A stretch of 54,492 nt of DNA from UBA3478 sp049596955 (GTDB taxonomy: Bacteria > Bacteroidota > Bacteroidia > Flavobacteriales > Flavobacteriaceae), in NCBI GenBank assembly GCA_049596955.1, contig JBMYMD010000016.1:1-54492 (forward strand). Reading direction: 5' to 3'. Under the pieces are notes generated by a model. The model had not been told where the DNA came from, did not search any database, and saw only the letters and a list, made by a program, of their open reading frames with translations. Below, piece after piece: positions 26,810-35,701 of this stretch. Positions within the stretch are counted from its first letter, which is position 1, and each line of letters starts with the position of its first letter. Made by a program: the position numbers and the translations under genes.

Positions 26810-29296
26810 ATGAGTGAAGGAGAAAAGCTAATTCCAATAAATATTGAAGATGAAATGAAATCGGCTTACATCGATTATTCGATGTCCGTAATTGTTTCAC
26901 GTGCACTACCAGATGTAAGAGATGGTCTTAAACCCGTACACAGAAGAGTGTTGTTTGGTATGCATGAACTTGGAGTGAGATCTACATCAGCACATAAAAA
27001 ATCTGCCAGAATAGTAGGAGAGGTATTAGGTAAATATCACCCTCACGGCGACACCTCGGTATACGATACTATGGTGCGTATGGCACAAGAGTGGAGTCTT
27101 CGATATATGATGATCGATGGTCAGGGTAACTTTGGTTCTGTAGACGGAGATTCGCCGGCTGCAATGCGTTACACGGAGGCTCGAATGCGAAAAATTGCAG
27201 ATGAGATGCTCTCCGACATCGATAAAGAAACGGTTGATTTTCAACTCAATTTTGATGATTCGCTCAAGGAACCTACAGTTCTTCCTGCTAGAGTTCCTAA
27301 TCTACTAGTTAACGGAGCTTCTGGAATTGCTGTGGGAATGGCAACAAACATGCCACCACACAATTTGTCAGAGGTTGTTGATGGCACTATTGCTTACATT
27401 AAAAATCCTGAAATTGAAATTGAGGAACTCATTCAATATATTAAAGCACCTGATTTTCCAACGGGAGGAACCATTTATGGTTACGAAGGAGTGAAGGATG
27501 CCTTTATGACTGGTCGCGGTCGTGTAGTCATGAGAGCTAAGGCCATTATCGAAGAAGTTCAAGGGAAAGAGGCCATTGTTGTTACTGAAATACCGTACCA
27601 AGTCAATAAAGCAGACATGATCAAAAAGACCTGGGATATGGTCAATGACAAAAAAATAGAAGGAATATCTGCTATTCGAGACGAGTCTGATCGAAAAGGA
27701 ATGCGTGTGGTCTACATGTTGAAGCGAGATGCAATTCCAAATATCGTTTTGAATACTCTATTCAAATACACAGCCCTACAATCTTCGTTTAGTGTAAATA
27801 ATATTGCTTTAGTCGATGGTCGACCTCAACTTTTAAACTTAAAAGACTTAATCAAACACTTCGTTAATCACCGCCATGAAGTTGTGGTGCGAAGAGCCCA
27901 ATTTGAGTTGAGAAAAGCAGAGGAAAGAGCTCATATAGTCCAGGGTCTAATCATAGCCTCAGACAATATTGATCGCGTTATTGAAATTATTCGAGGATCG
28001 GCGAATGTCGATGAAGCTCGAGCGTCTTTAATGAAGGAATTTGAACTCAGTGAACTTCAAGCAAAGGCGATTGTAGAAATGAGACTCCGTCAACTCACAG
28101 GTCTTGAGCAAGATAAGTTAAGAGCTGAATACCAGGAGTTGTTAGATACCATCAAAGATCTTAAAGACATCTTGGACAGAGAAGAGCGCAGAATGCAAAT
28201 TATTACCGAAGAACTTCAAGAGGTAAAAGATAAATATGGAGATGAGCGCAGATCTGTCATTGACTTCTCTGGAGGTAGCCTGAGCATTGAAGATATGATT
28301 CCTGACGAACAAGTGGTGATCACCATTTCTCACGCCGGTTATATCAAAAGAACTCCTGTTTCAGAATACAAAACACAAAATAGAGGAGGAGTAGGGCAGA
28401 AAGCATCTTCCACTAGAAATGAGGACTTTTTAGAACATCTATTTGTGGGAACAAACCATCAATACATGTTGTTTTTTACTCAAAAAGGAAAGTGTTTCTG
28501 GATGCGCGTTTATGAAATCCCAGAAGGAAGCAGAACTGCCAAAGGAAGAGCTATTCAAAACCTCATTCAAATTGAAAACGACGATAAGGTTAAAGCGTTT
28601 ATTTGTACTAAAGATCTCAAAGATGAAGACTATGTGAATTCGCATTACGTCATTATGGCCACTAAAAAAGGCGTGGTTAAAAAGACTTCTTTAGAACAAT
28701 ATTCTAGACCGAGAAAAGGTGGAATTAATGCAATCGGAGTAAGAGAGGGCGATGAGCTTCTCGAAGCCAAAATGACCACTGGAAGTTCCCAAATTATAAT
28801 GGGTCTTAAATCGGGTAAGGCCATACGTTTCGAAGAGAGTAAGACTAGACCAATGGGACGAAATGCCTCAGGAGTACGAGGAGTAACTCTTGCTCATGAG
28901 AATGATGAGGTCATCGGAATGATTTCTGTGAACGAAACCACTGATAACATCCTGGTCGTTTCTCAAAACGGATACGGTAAACGTTCTGACTTAGAGGATT
29001 ACAGGGTCACAAATAGAGGTGGAAAAGGTGTAAAAACTATATCGATTACCGATAAGACAGGTGAATTGGTAGCTATTAAAAATGTTACCGATCAAGATGA
29101 TTTGATGATCATTAACAAGTCAGGTATTGCTATACGACTACCCGTTGAAGATCTTCGAGTCATGGGTCGAGCCACCCAGGGAGTTCGCTTAATCAACCTT
29201 AAAAATAATGATCAAATAGCTGCTGTTGCAAAGGTCATGAAAATTGAGGATGACGAAATCGAAGAAACTGAAGAATCGTCAGAAAGTACATCTTAA
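26810..29296 (+). CDS. gyrA: DNA gyrase subunit A
   Basis: Breaks and rejoins DNA during negative supercoiling. The active-site tyrosine lies in AAMRYTEARM near residue 120; YHPHGDTSVYDTMVRMAQ near 78 is the quinolone-region helix, with Thr at the position equal to E. coli Ser83, which is ordinary for flavobacteria. The C-terminal beta-pinwheel begins near residue 500 with a GyrA-box-like QNRGGVGQK, which separates gyrase from topoisomerase IV. 828 residues with an acidic tail. Followed after 100 bases by a TPR protein. Confidence 0.95.
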   Translation: MSEGEKLIPINIEDEMKSAYIDYSMSVIVSRALPDVRDGLKPVHRRVLFGMHELGVRSTSAHKKSARIVGEVLGKYHPHGDTSVYDTMVRMAQEWSLRYMMIDGQGNFGSVDGDSPAAMRYTEARMRKIADEMLSDIDKETVDFQLNFDDSLKEPTVLPARVPNLLVNGASGIAVGMATNMPPHNLSEVVDGTIAYIKNPEIEIEELIQYIKAPDFPTGGTIYGYEGVKDAFMTGRGRVVMRAKAIIEEVQGKEAIVVTEIPYQVNKADMIKKTWDMVNDKKIEGISAIRDESDRKGMRVVYMLKRDAIPNIVLNTLFKYTALQSSFSVNNIALVDGRPQLLNLKDLIKHFVNHRHEVVVRRAQFELRKAEERAHIVQGLIIASDNIDRVIEIIRGSANVDEARASLMKEFELSELQAKAIVEMRLRQLTGLEQDKLRAEYQELLDTIKDLKDILDREERRMQIITEELQEVKDKYGDERRSVIDFSGGSLSIEDMIPDEQVVITISHAGYIKRTPVSEYKTQNRGGVGQKASSTRNEDFLEHLFVGTNHQYMLFFTQKGKCFWMRVYEIPEGSRTAKGRAIQNLIQIENDDKVKAFICTKDLKDEDYVNSHYVIMATKKGVVKKTSLEQYSRPRKGGINAIGVREGDELLEAKMTTGSSQIIMGLKSGKAIRFEESKTRPMGRNASGVRGVTLAHENDEVIGMISVNETTDNILVVSQNGYGKRSDLEDYRVTNRGGKGVKTISITDKTGELVAIKNVTDQDDLMIINKSGIAIRLPVEDLRVMGRATQGVRLINLKNNDQIAAVAKVMKIEDDEIEETEESSESTS

Positions 29297-29396
29297 CTAT
29301 TTCTTTATCCAAATTTAATTTGGCATAACTATTGAATTAACAAAACAGTAGCCTTAACTTGCGCTGCATAATTAAAGAATAAAGAATACAAGAATT

Positions 29397-30665
29397 ATGA
29401 AAATAAGAATTTTATCAATCCTTTCTTTGGCAGTGGTTTTCAATCTTTCTGCTCAGAAAGACGAGCTTAAAGCAGCTTCTAAAGCCATCAAAGCAGCAGA
29501 ATATGCTGAAGCCGTATCTATTTTAGAGGGTGCAAAATCTCTAGTAGACGGTCAAGATGATGCTAGAACAAAATCCACTTTTTACGCCTATCTTGGAGAA
29601 GCTTCTTACAACCTTGCATTAGAAGACGACAGCATGTATGACACAGCTATTTCTTCATATCAAAGTGTAATTGACATCGAAAAACAAAGTGGTAAGGTAA
29701 GAAATACAGCAGATGCCGAACAAAAATTAAGTCAGATTACAGCAAATTTAATTAACGGAGCTGTTGACGATCAACAGGCAGGTAATTTCACTTCAGCATC
29801 AAGTAAGCTATACAAAGGTTACCTACTTCGTCCTATGGACACTATTTATTTGTATTACGCGGCAGGATCAGCGGTGAATGCTCAGGATTACGATAGTGCG
29901 CTTAAATATTACATTGAGCTGAAAGACATCAATTATGATGGTAGTGAGACCAAATACACAGCTGTGAATATCGAGTCTGGTGAAGTCGAAGAATTCGACA
30001 AGAATACGAGAGACTTATACATAAAAGCGGGTACTCACAAAGATGCAGCTGAAACAAAAACGCAATCTAGAAGAGCTGAGGTGGTTAAAAACATTGCGCT
30101 CATTTACCAACAACAGGGTAAAAAAGACGAAGCACTCTTAGCTTACGATGATGCCATTGCTAATAATCCTTCTGATGTAAATCTTCTGTTGAATAAGGCA
30201 AATTTATATTACCAGATGGGTAATGTAGATGAATTTAAGACACTCATGAATAAGGCCTCTAATATGGCTCCTGACAATCCTGATTTGCAATACAATATTG
30301 GAGTAATCGCAATGGAGCAAGGAAATATGGAAGAGGCAAGAACAGCATATAGCCGCGCCTTAGAAATTGACCCAACTTATGTTAATGCCGGCTTAAACTT
30401 ATCAACCTCGTACATTAATGAAGGAAACTCTTTGATTGAAGAAATGAACGAGTTGGCTCTTTCATCAAAGAAAGCGGATTTTGATAAGTATGACGTGCTG
30501 AAGGCAAAAAAAGATGATTTGTTCAAAAAAGGTGCTGAAATATTAGAAAACATGTTAGTAGATGTACCAGAAAACGAGCAGGTCTTAACCCAGCTTAAAA
30601 ATATTTATGGCGCACTCGGTGATAACGAGAATTTCATGAGAATTCGAACACTGTTAGAGCAGTAA
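29397..30665 (+). CDS. Secreted TPR-repeat protein
   Basis: A 422-residue exported protein. The signal peptide is MKIRILSILSLAVVFNLSAQ. The rest is mostly helical with TPR units; the clearest are at about residues 225-255 (NIALIYQQQGKKDEALLAYDDAI), 258-290 and 295-330 (NIGVIAMEQGNMEEARTAYSRAL). The arrangement directly behind gyrA is typical of Flavobacteriia. Such periplasmic TPR proteins scaffold envelope complexes, but no partner is indicated. It ends at a 12-bp terminator stem. Confidence 0.85.
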   Translation: MKIRILSILSLAVVFNLSAQKDELKAASKAIKAAEYAEAVSILEGAKSLVDGQDDARTKSTFYAYLGEASYNLALEDDSMYDTAISSYQSVIDIEKQSGKVRNTADAEQKLSQITANLINGAVDDQQAGNFTSASSKLYKGYLLRPMDTIYLYYAAGSAVNAQDYDSALKYYIELKDINYDGSETKYTAVNIESGEVEEFDKNTRDLYIKAGTHKDAAETKTQSRRAEVVKNIALIYQQQGKKDEALLAYDDAIANNPSDVNLLLNKANLYYQMGNVDEFKTLMNKASNMAPDNPDLQYNIGVIAMEQGNMEEARTAYSRALEIDPTYVNAGLNLSTSYINEGNSLIEEMNELALSSKKADFDKYDVLKAKKDDLFKKGAEILENMLVDVPENEQVLTQLKNIYGALGDNENFMRIRTLLEQ

Positions 30666-30681
30666 GAAAGTATACAAAAAG

Positions 30682-30710
30682 AAAAAAGCCAGCATTAAGC
30701 TGGCTTTTTT
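30682..30710. terminator. Bidirectional terminator between TPR and NlpC genes
   Basis: AAAAAAGCCAGC (30682-30693) pairs perfectly with GCTGGCTTTTTT (30699-30710) around a 5-base loop, with A- and T-runs on both sides, so it can end both converging transcripts. Its last base is part of the stop codon of the minus-strand gene. Confidence 0.9.
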
Positions 30711-31465
30711 TATATACCTAGGCTCTTTATAACTCTCAAATGGTGCGTATACTGCTTGGTTTCGGGGTTGAAAATTCCAGTGTGATCTAAGCGGTCAATT
30801 CTAACTTTACCAAAGGCATGTACGATGTAATTATTTGGAAGAATGATTCCAACGTGGTGAATGACCCCTTCTTTCGTGTCAAAAAAGGCCAAGTCACCAG
30901 GCTTTGATTCTTCGATAAAACTCAAAGGTGTACCTTGTTCAGATTGCTGTTCTACACTTCGATACAAGGCTATACCGCAGTTTTTGTAAATCAGCTGTGT
31001 AAATCCCGAAGAATCCACACCAAAAGTAGATCTTCCGCCTTGCATAAAAGGAGTATTTAGTAAAGACAAAGCCAATTCAGGAATTGATTTGGTTTTATGA
31101 GATAACTCAAAATCCTTATTGTGGTGATTAATGCAGTGCATAGCATCCATTCTTGCGCCAAAAAGAATGGTTCTCAAATTATCAATACCATCGATTACAT
31201 AGCCAATAGGTTCGTCATTATAAACAGCCTTACTAAAATCGTTCAAGACTTGAGCTTGGTCTTCTGAGATGGGAAAGAATTGATTTTTGTGAATCCAGCC
31301 TTTGCTTTTGTCAAATTGTAATTCAATGAGCAAATAATACTTTCGCACTTCTTTAATTTTGTAGTGGTCGCCATAAAGCATTTGATTCACAACACTTGAG
31401 TGCGCATCTGCCTGGTCATACATATTGATGACGCTTAAATCACAAATACCGTATTGATTTTTCAA
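30710..31465 (-). CDS. Bacterial SH3 + NlpC/P60 protein with Ser at the catalytic Cys position
   Basis: Family members are cysteine peptidases that cut peptidoglycan stem peptides. The amino half (about residues 1-65) is a bacterial SH3 domain ending GWIHKNQF. The NlpC/P60 domain spans about 130-250: GGRSTFGVDSSGFTQLIYK near 142 is the nucleophile motif, which normally reads D-C-S-G; here the codon is TCT, serine. The catalytic histidine region VIHHVGIILPNN is intact near residue 205. No signal peptide is visible. It may be inactive, a binding protein, or work with a serine. It follows the thiolase by four bases. Confidence 0.87.
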   Translation of the reverse strand: MKNQYGICDLSVINMYDQADAHSSVVNQMLYGDHYKIKEVRKYYLLIELQFDKSKGWIHKNQFFPISEDQAQVLNDFSKAVYNDEPIGYVIDGIDNLRTILFGARMDAMHCINHHNKDFELSHKTKSIPELALSLLNTPFMQGGRSTFGVDSSGFTQLIYKNCGIALYRSVEQQSEQGTPLSFIEESKPGDLAFFDTKEGVIHHVGIILPNNYIVHAFGKVRIDRLDHTGIFNPETKQYTHHLRVIKSLGI

Positions 31466-31469
31466 GGAT

Positions 31470-32645
31470 TTACTTTCTTTCTATGAGCATTGCAGAAGCT
31501 CCGCCTCCACCATTACAAATTCCCGCAAGGCCATAAGTGCCCTGATTTTGAATAAGCGTATAAATAAGGGTTACTAAAATCCTGGTGCCGGAACAGCCAA
31601 GGGGATGACCTAAAGCTACAGCACCTCCTTTGGTATTAAGTTTTTCTGAAGGAATACTCAAGATTTTTTGATTGGCAAGAGCAACAGCAGAAAATGCTTC
31701 ATTGATTTCAAAATAATCAACATCTGAGATGTTTAAAGAAGCTTTTTCTAATACAGACGGAATTGCTTTTGATGGGGCAATGGTAAACCACTTTGGAGCT
31801 GTTGCAGCATCTGCATAGCTATTGATGTATGCCAATACAGAAAGACCGAGTTTTTTGGCTTTTTCTTCGCTCATTAGCACAACGGCAGCTGCTCCGTCGT
31901 TAATGGTTGATGCATTGGCCGCAGTTACGGTTCCATCTTTGCTAAATGCAGCTCTTAATTGAGGAATTTTATCAAACCTCACATTTTGGTATTCCTCATC
32001 GTGATCGACAACAAGAGGTTCTCCTCTTCGTTGGGGAACACTGACTGCAGCAATTTCATCTTTGAAAGCTCCATTTTTCCATGCTTCAGCTGCTTTTTCA
32101 TAAGAGCTAATAGCGAATTCATCTTGGGCTTCTCGACTTAAGTCGTATTTGGCAGCACATTCATCCGCACAGACCCCCATGGCGTGCGAGTCATATGCAT
32201 CATTTAATCCGTCTTCTTGTAAGCCATCTACAAATGCTTGAGAACCAAATTTTTGTCCTTTACGTAAATAGCTGTAATGAGGAATTAGACTCATGTTCTC
32301 CATGCCTCCTGCAACACAAATATCATTGTCTCCCAGTGCAATAGATTGTGCAGCCCATTGAACTGACTTAAGTCCTGAAGCACAAACTTTATTTACTGTA
32401 GTACAGGGTGTGTGTTCAGGAAGTCCAGCTAAAAGTGCAGCTTGTCTTGCTGGAGCTTGCTTGCATCCAGCTTGAACAACATGTCCCATGAATACTTCGT
32501 CTATATCTTCAGGTTTTAAGGTGATTTGCTCTAATGCAGCCTTTATCGCAATTGCGCCTAATTCAACTGCTGGAATGCTTGAAAGTTGTCCTAAAAAAGA
32601 GCCTATTGGCGTTCTTTTTGCTGCAACAATAACTACTTTATGCAT
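31470..32645 (-). CDS. Acetyl-CoA C-acyltransferase (thiolase)
   Basis: Condenses or cleaves acyl-CoA. The acyl-accepting cysteine is in KVCASGLKSVQ near residue 88; NEAFSAVAL near 340 holds the active-site His-region context and GGAVALGHPLGCSGTRI near 370 the second catalytic His and Cys. 391 residues, the standard size. GCASG... and AHGTPLG-type features fit biosynthetic acetyl-CoA acetyltransferases (AtoB/PhbA) slightly better than FadA, but no hydroxyacyl dehydrogenase partner is adjacent to decide it. Confidence 0.93.
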   Translation of the reverse strand: MHKVVIVAAKRTPIGSFLGQLSSIPAVELGAIAIKAALEQITLKPEDIDEVFMGHVVQAGCKQAPARQAALLAGLPEHTPCTTVNKVCASGLKSVQWAAQSIALGDNDICVAGGMENMSLIPHYSYLRKGQKFGSQAFVDGLQEDGLNDAYDSHAMGVCADECAAKYDLSREAQDEFAISSYEKAAEAWKNGAFKDEIAAVSVPQRRGEPLVVDHDEEYQNVRFDKIPQLRAAFSKDGTVTAANASTINDGAAAVVLMSEEKAKKLGLSVLAYINSYADAATAPKWFTIAPSKAIPSVLEKASLNISDVDYFEINEAFSAVALANQKILSIPSEKLNTKGGAVALGHPLGCSGTRILVTLIYTLIQNQGTYGLAGICNGGGGASAMLIERK

Positions 32646-32711
32646 GGGTTCTTATTTGATACGAAAATACTAAAATCATATTTTCTATTTTTATGGCAAT
32701 TAAGGTTTTCT

Positions 32712-34760
32712 ATGGCTACTCTTAAAGACTTATACAAATCCGTACAGAAGAATCATTTAAAGATTTACAAATACGCCTTATTTGTTTTTTCTGTCCTCGT
32801 CGTTATTTGGATGTTTCCTGCGGGAGTAGACTTCAAATACGAGTACAGCAAAGGTAGACCATGGCAATATGAAAATCTTTACGCCCCCTTTGATTTCGAT
32901 ATTCAAAAATCTATTTTAGAGTTAGAACAAGAACAGAATACCATCAGCCTCAATCAAACTCATTATTTCAATTTTGATGAGTCTGTTGTAAATGAGGTAG
33001 AAAGTGAATTCTACAAGTTGTTCAGAGCAACTTTTGGATTTAATTTCGAACAAAACGAAGCCTTATCTGCTGTTTATGAGATAGGAAATGAAGTCATTGA
33101 AGAATTGTATTCCTTAGGTGTTTTCGAGAGCTCCAACACCTATAAGTACATTGAAATCTCGAAAGAGAACCGGCTTTACAAGCTTGATGAGGATGAAAGA
33201 ATATATCCAGAAACCTTAAGAAATAAAATAGAAAAATTGATTGCTTATCGTCTTGTGGAAGATCAAAGGACGATACTCACACAACTATTGAGTCAAACTG
33301 TTCAACCCAATCTGACCTATGATGAGGAGCTCAGTGCAGCTGTGCTAAACGAACAAATGAGTCAAATATCTTATACGCGTGGTGCGATTTTAGAAGGAAC
33401 CTTAATTGTGAGTCGAGGAAAAATAATTGAGCAGTCAGAATTTCAATTGCTTGAATCTCTTCGATCAGAGTATCAGTCACAGCTCATCAGCGGACTGAGT
33501 TTTTATATCATACTCACAGGTTATGGCTTGCTTGTCGCATTGGTACTGCTCATGCTGATGCTCTTTATCAAAAAATACCGTCCAAGTATCTATGAAGACA
33601 ACAATCAGTTGACGTTTATCTTTTTGAACATCCTACTATTCGTTTTTGTGGTGATTACCCTTGTTCAGATTGACGAGACTTATTCGTACATGGCACCGCT
33701 GTGTATTTTGCCTCTTATTTTGAAAAACTTTTTCGATGCGCGTTTGGGCTTGTTTGGGCATGTAATTGCTTTATTAATTATTGGATTTGTAGTGCCCAAT
33801 AGTTTTGAATTTGTTTTTGTTCAAGTAACGGCTGGTATAGTGACTATTTTAGGAGCACAAGAACTTCACAAAAGGAGTAATTTATTTTTAACCGTCGGTC
33901 AAATCACCCTGGTTTACATTTTCACCTATGTTGCCTTTACCTGCGTTCACGACGGTTCTTTTGTAAGTGTTGATTTGAGAATTCTACTGCTATTTTTAAT
34001 CAATGGGATGGTTACTTTGTTCGCACAGCCACTGATTTATCTTTACGAACGAATTTTTGGAATGGTTTCGGATATTTCACTTCTCGAACTTTCAGACACC
34101 AATTCATCACTGTTAAAGGTACTTTCTAATGAGGCTCCAGGAACCTTTAATCACTCTCTTCAGGTTGCAAATTTAGCTGAAGCTGCAGCCAATGAAATAG
34201 ATGCCAATGCCTTATTAGTAAGAGTTGGTGCCTTGTATCATGATATCGGAAAATTAGACGATCCCATTTATTATTCTGAGAATCAAATCCACGCCTCAAA
34301 TCCGCACGACGAGCTCAATCCATTTGAGAGCGCACATATCATTAAATCTCACGTAATCAAAGGCATTGAAATTGCTCAGAAATACAATATTCCAGACCGT
34401 GTAATCGATTTTATTCGAACGCATCATGGTAATAGTCTCATCTATTATTTTTTCAAAAAACAACAAGAGGCAGAACCCGAAGTAGAGGAGTTTCACTTTA
34501 GGTATAATGGCCCAATACCCTTCTCGAAGGAAACTGCAATTTTAATGATGTGCGATGCCGTTGAAGCAGCTACGAAAAGTTTGAAAGAACCAAGTTTTAA
34601 CGAAATTGATGACTTTGTGGAGCGTATTATAAATACCCAGATGGGGGACAAGCAATTTTTGAATGCCAACATTTCATTTAAGGAAATAGAGGACGTCAAA
34701 AAAGTACTCAAAAAGAAACTCAATAATATTTATCACGTACGTGTAGAATATCCAGAATAG
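32712..34760 (+). CDS. 7TM-HD family membrane phosphohydrolase (PgpH-like)
   Basis: Proteins of this architecture (7TMR-HDED extracellular domain, seven-helix 7TM, cytoplasmic HD) include PgpH, a cyclic di-AMP phosphodiesterase. I start at ATG 32712 (MATLKDLYKSVQKNHLKIYKYALFV), 24 codons below the first ATG, because the upstream ATG lies inside the thiolase start region. There is one amino-terminal membrane helix, an external region to about residue 255, multiple helices to about 445, then HD with FNHSLQVANLAE, ALYHDIGKLDDP and RTHHGNSL, giving a full metal site. 682 residues. Nucleotide specificity is inferred from the family only. Confidence 0.9.
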   Translation: MATLKDLYKSVQKNHLKIYKYALFVFSVLVVIWMFPAGVDFKYEYSKGRPWQYENLYAPFDFDIQKSILELEQEQNTISLNQTHYFNFDESVVNEVESEFYKLFRATFGFNFEQNEALSAVYEIGNEVIEELYSLGVFESSNTYKYIEISKENRLYKLDEDERIYPETLRNKIEKLIAYRLVEDQRTILTQLLSQTVQPNLTYDEELSAAVLNEQMSQISYTRGAILEGTLIVSRGKIIEQSEFQLLESLRSEYQSQLISGLSFYIILTGYGLLVALVLLMLMLFIKKYRPSIYEDNNQLTFIFLNILLFVFVVITLVQIDETYSYMAPLCILPLILKNFFDARLGLFGHVIALLIIGFVVPNSFEFVFVQVTAGIVTILGAQELHKRSNLFLTVGQITLVYIFTYVAFTCVHDGSFVSVDLRILLLFLINGMVTLFAQPLIYLYERIFGMVSDISLLELSDTNSSLLKVLSNEAPGTFNHSLQVANLAEAAANEIDANALLVRVGALYHDIGKLDDPIYYSENQIHASNPHDELNPFESAHIIKSHVIKGIEIAQKYNIPDRVIDFIRTHHGNSLIYYFFKKQQEAEPEVEEFHFRYNGPIPFSKETAILMMCDAVEAATKSLKEPSFNEIDDFVERIINTQMGDKQFLNANISFKEIEDVKKVLKKKLNNIYHVRVEYPE

Positions 34761-34820
34761 GCTGCTTCAAAAGCCCTGTTTAAATTCTCAAATTTTACTA
34801 AAGATTTTCTTTAAAAATAG

Positions 34821-34851
34821 TTGTGAACTAGAGATTAAAGATATAGTTTTG
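34821..34851 (+). promoter_or_regulatory. Promoter of the tRNA-Ser/tRNA-Pro unit
   Basis: TTG (34821-34823) and TAGTTTTG (34844-34851) match the -33 and -7 elements of Bacteroidota with 20-base spacing; the start would be near 34856, about 27 bases before tRNA-Ser. Confidence 0.65.
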
Positions 34852-34882
34852 CACCCGCCTTTATGATAATTAAAGGTCCTTG

Positions 34883-34966
34883 GGAGAGGTGCCGGAGTGG
34901 TAACGGAGCAGATTGCTAATCTGTCAGCGCGTAAGTGCTGCCTGGGTTCGAGTCCCAGTCTCTCCG
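34883..34966 (+). tRNA. tRNA-Ser (anticodon GCU)
   Basis: Seven-base acceptor stem GGAGAGG with TCTCTCC, long variable arm (CAGCGCGTAAGTGCTG), T-loop GGTTCGAGTCC, discriminator G, anticodon GCT in loop ATTGCTAAT. CCA is not encoded. Confidence 0.95.
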
Positions 34967-34991
34967 CAAAATAGCCTTAACCATAGGTTAA

Positions 34992-35066
34992 CGGGGTGTA
35001 GCGTAGCCCGGTCATCGCGCCTGCTTTGGGAGCAGGAGGTCGCAGGTTCGAATCCTGCCACCCCGA
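34992..35066 (+). tRNA. tRNA-Pro (anticodon UGG)
   Basis: Acceptor CGGGGTG with CACCCCG, discriminator A, anticodon loop TTTGGGA with anticodon TGG, T-loop GGTTCGAATCC. CCA not encoded. Its 3' end faces the accessory block and could have been an integration site. Confidence 0.95.
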
Positions 35067-35072
35067 CACGTT

Positions 35073-35109
35073 AAGAGATCTATCCATAGGGGTGGATCTC
35101 TTTGTTTTT
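35073..35109 (+). terminator. Terminator of the tRNA unit
   Basis: AAGAGATC (35073-35080) pairs with GATCTCTT (35095-35102), followed by a T-rich tail. Confidence 0.7.
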
Positions 35110-35171
35110 GGGCTTTAGCGGCTGTTTTGCCGTTTGTACTTGACACCTTGAAGATACAATTTAAAATGATA

Positions 35172-35190
35172 TGCTTAGGTCCTCTTTGGG
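35172..35190 (+). repeat. Left copy of an imperfect 19-bp direct repeat flanking the accessory block
   Basis: TGCTTAGGTCCTCTTTGGG here and TGCTTGGGACCTCTTTGGG at 42368-42386 agree at 17 of 19 positions in the same orientation. They bracket the whole accessory block. Could be an old target duplication or attachment-site pair, or chance. Confidence 0.35.
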
Positions 35191-35320
35191 TCTATTTTGA
35201 TGCGTTTTGCCACACTATTGCCACATAAATTGACGTAGAATCCAGTTTGTAAAAAGTACGTCTTACTGTGCTATGAATTCAATGTGAAAAATAAGGTGGC
35301 CCTAAAAGGCCACCTCTGCT

Positions 35321-35701
35321 TCATTCGATTTTCTCAAACCTACCTTGTTGTCGACGCTTTATTTTGCCTTCAGTTATTGCCTGGTTAAGTAAATTCGAAA
35401 TAGATCTTATGCTCAACTCTGTCCCTTGTTGATGCAACGCTGTTTCAAATTCCTTACGCGTAAAGTTGTGATTTAGCTTAGGTAACACATCAGATGCAGG
35501 TGATGTGGTCTTTTTTTTGTCTGCTAATGCATGATCCATATGGGAGTTAAGCGCATGTTTTGCATGAACAAAGTATATTTCAGTTGCTAAGTACAGCGCT
35601 GTATCGAAATCTTTATCAGCGCAAAATACAGTGCCGTCTGTCTTTTCACGGAGTCGTGTAAGTAGCATCGCAATTTTAAAGACCTGTTCGTGGGATGACA
35701 T
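35321..35701 (-). CDS. C-terminal piece of the frameshifted DUF3987 protein
   Basis: This frame overlaps the end of the longer piece (35676-37361) by 26 bases and continues it in the +1 frame. VFKIAMLLTRLRE at its start is what normally follows the RxG motif of DUF3987 ATPases, and the last 50 residues (FTRKEFETALHQQGTELSIRS...GKIKRRQQGRFEKI) form the winged-helix tail typical of these proteins. So it is not an independent gene: its ATG (35701) lies inside the older frame. Read together the two pieces would give a protein of about 680 residues. Confidence 0.7.
   Translation of the reverse strand: MSSHEQVFKIAMLLTRLREKTDGTVFCADKDFDTALYLATEIYFVHAKHALNSHMDHALADKKKTTSPASDVLPKLNHNFTRKEFETALHQQGTELSIRSISNLLNQAITEGKIKRRQQGRFEKIE

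Noticed and set aside
27030..27090. GyrA has Thr at the position of E. coli Ser83
   Set aside because: Thr is the ordinary residue here in flavobacteria, so it is not evidence of quinolone resistance.
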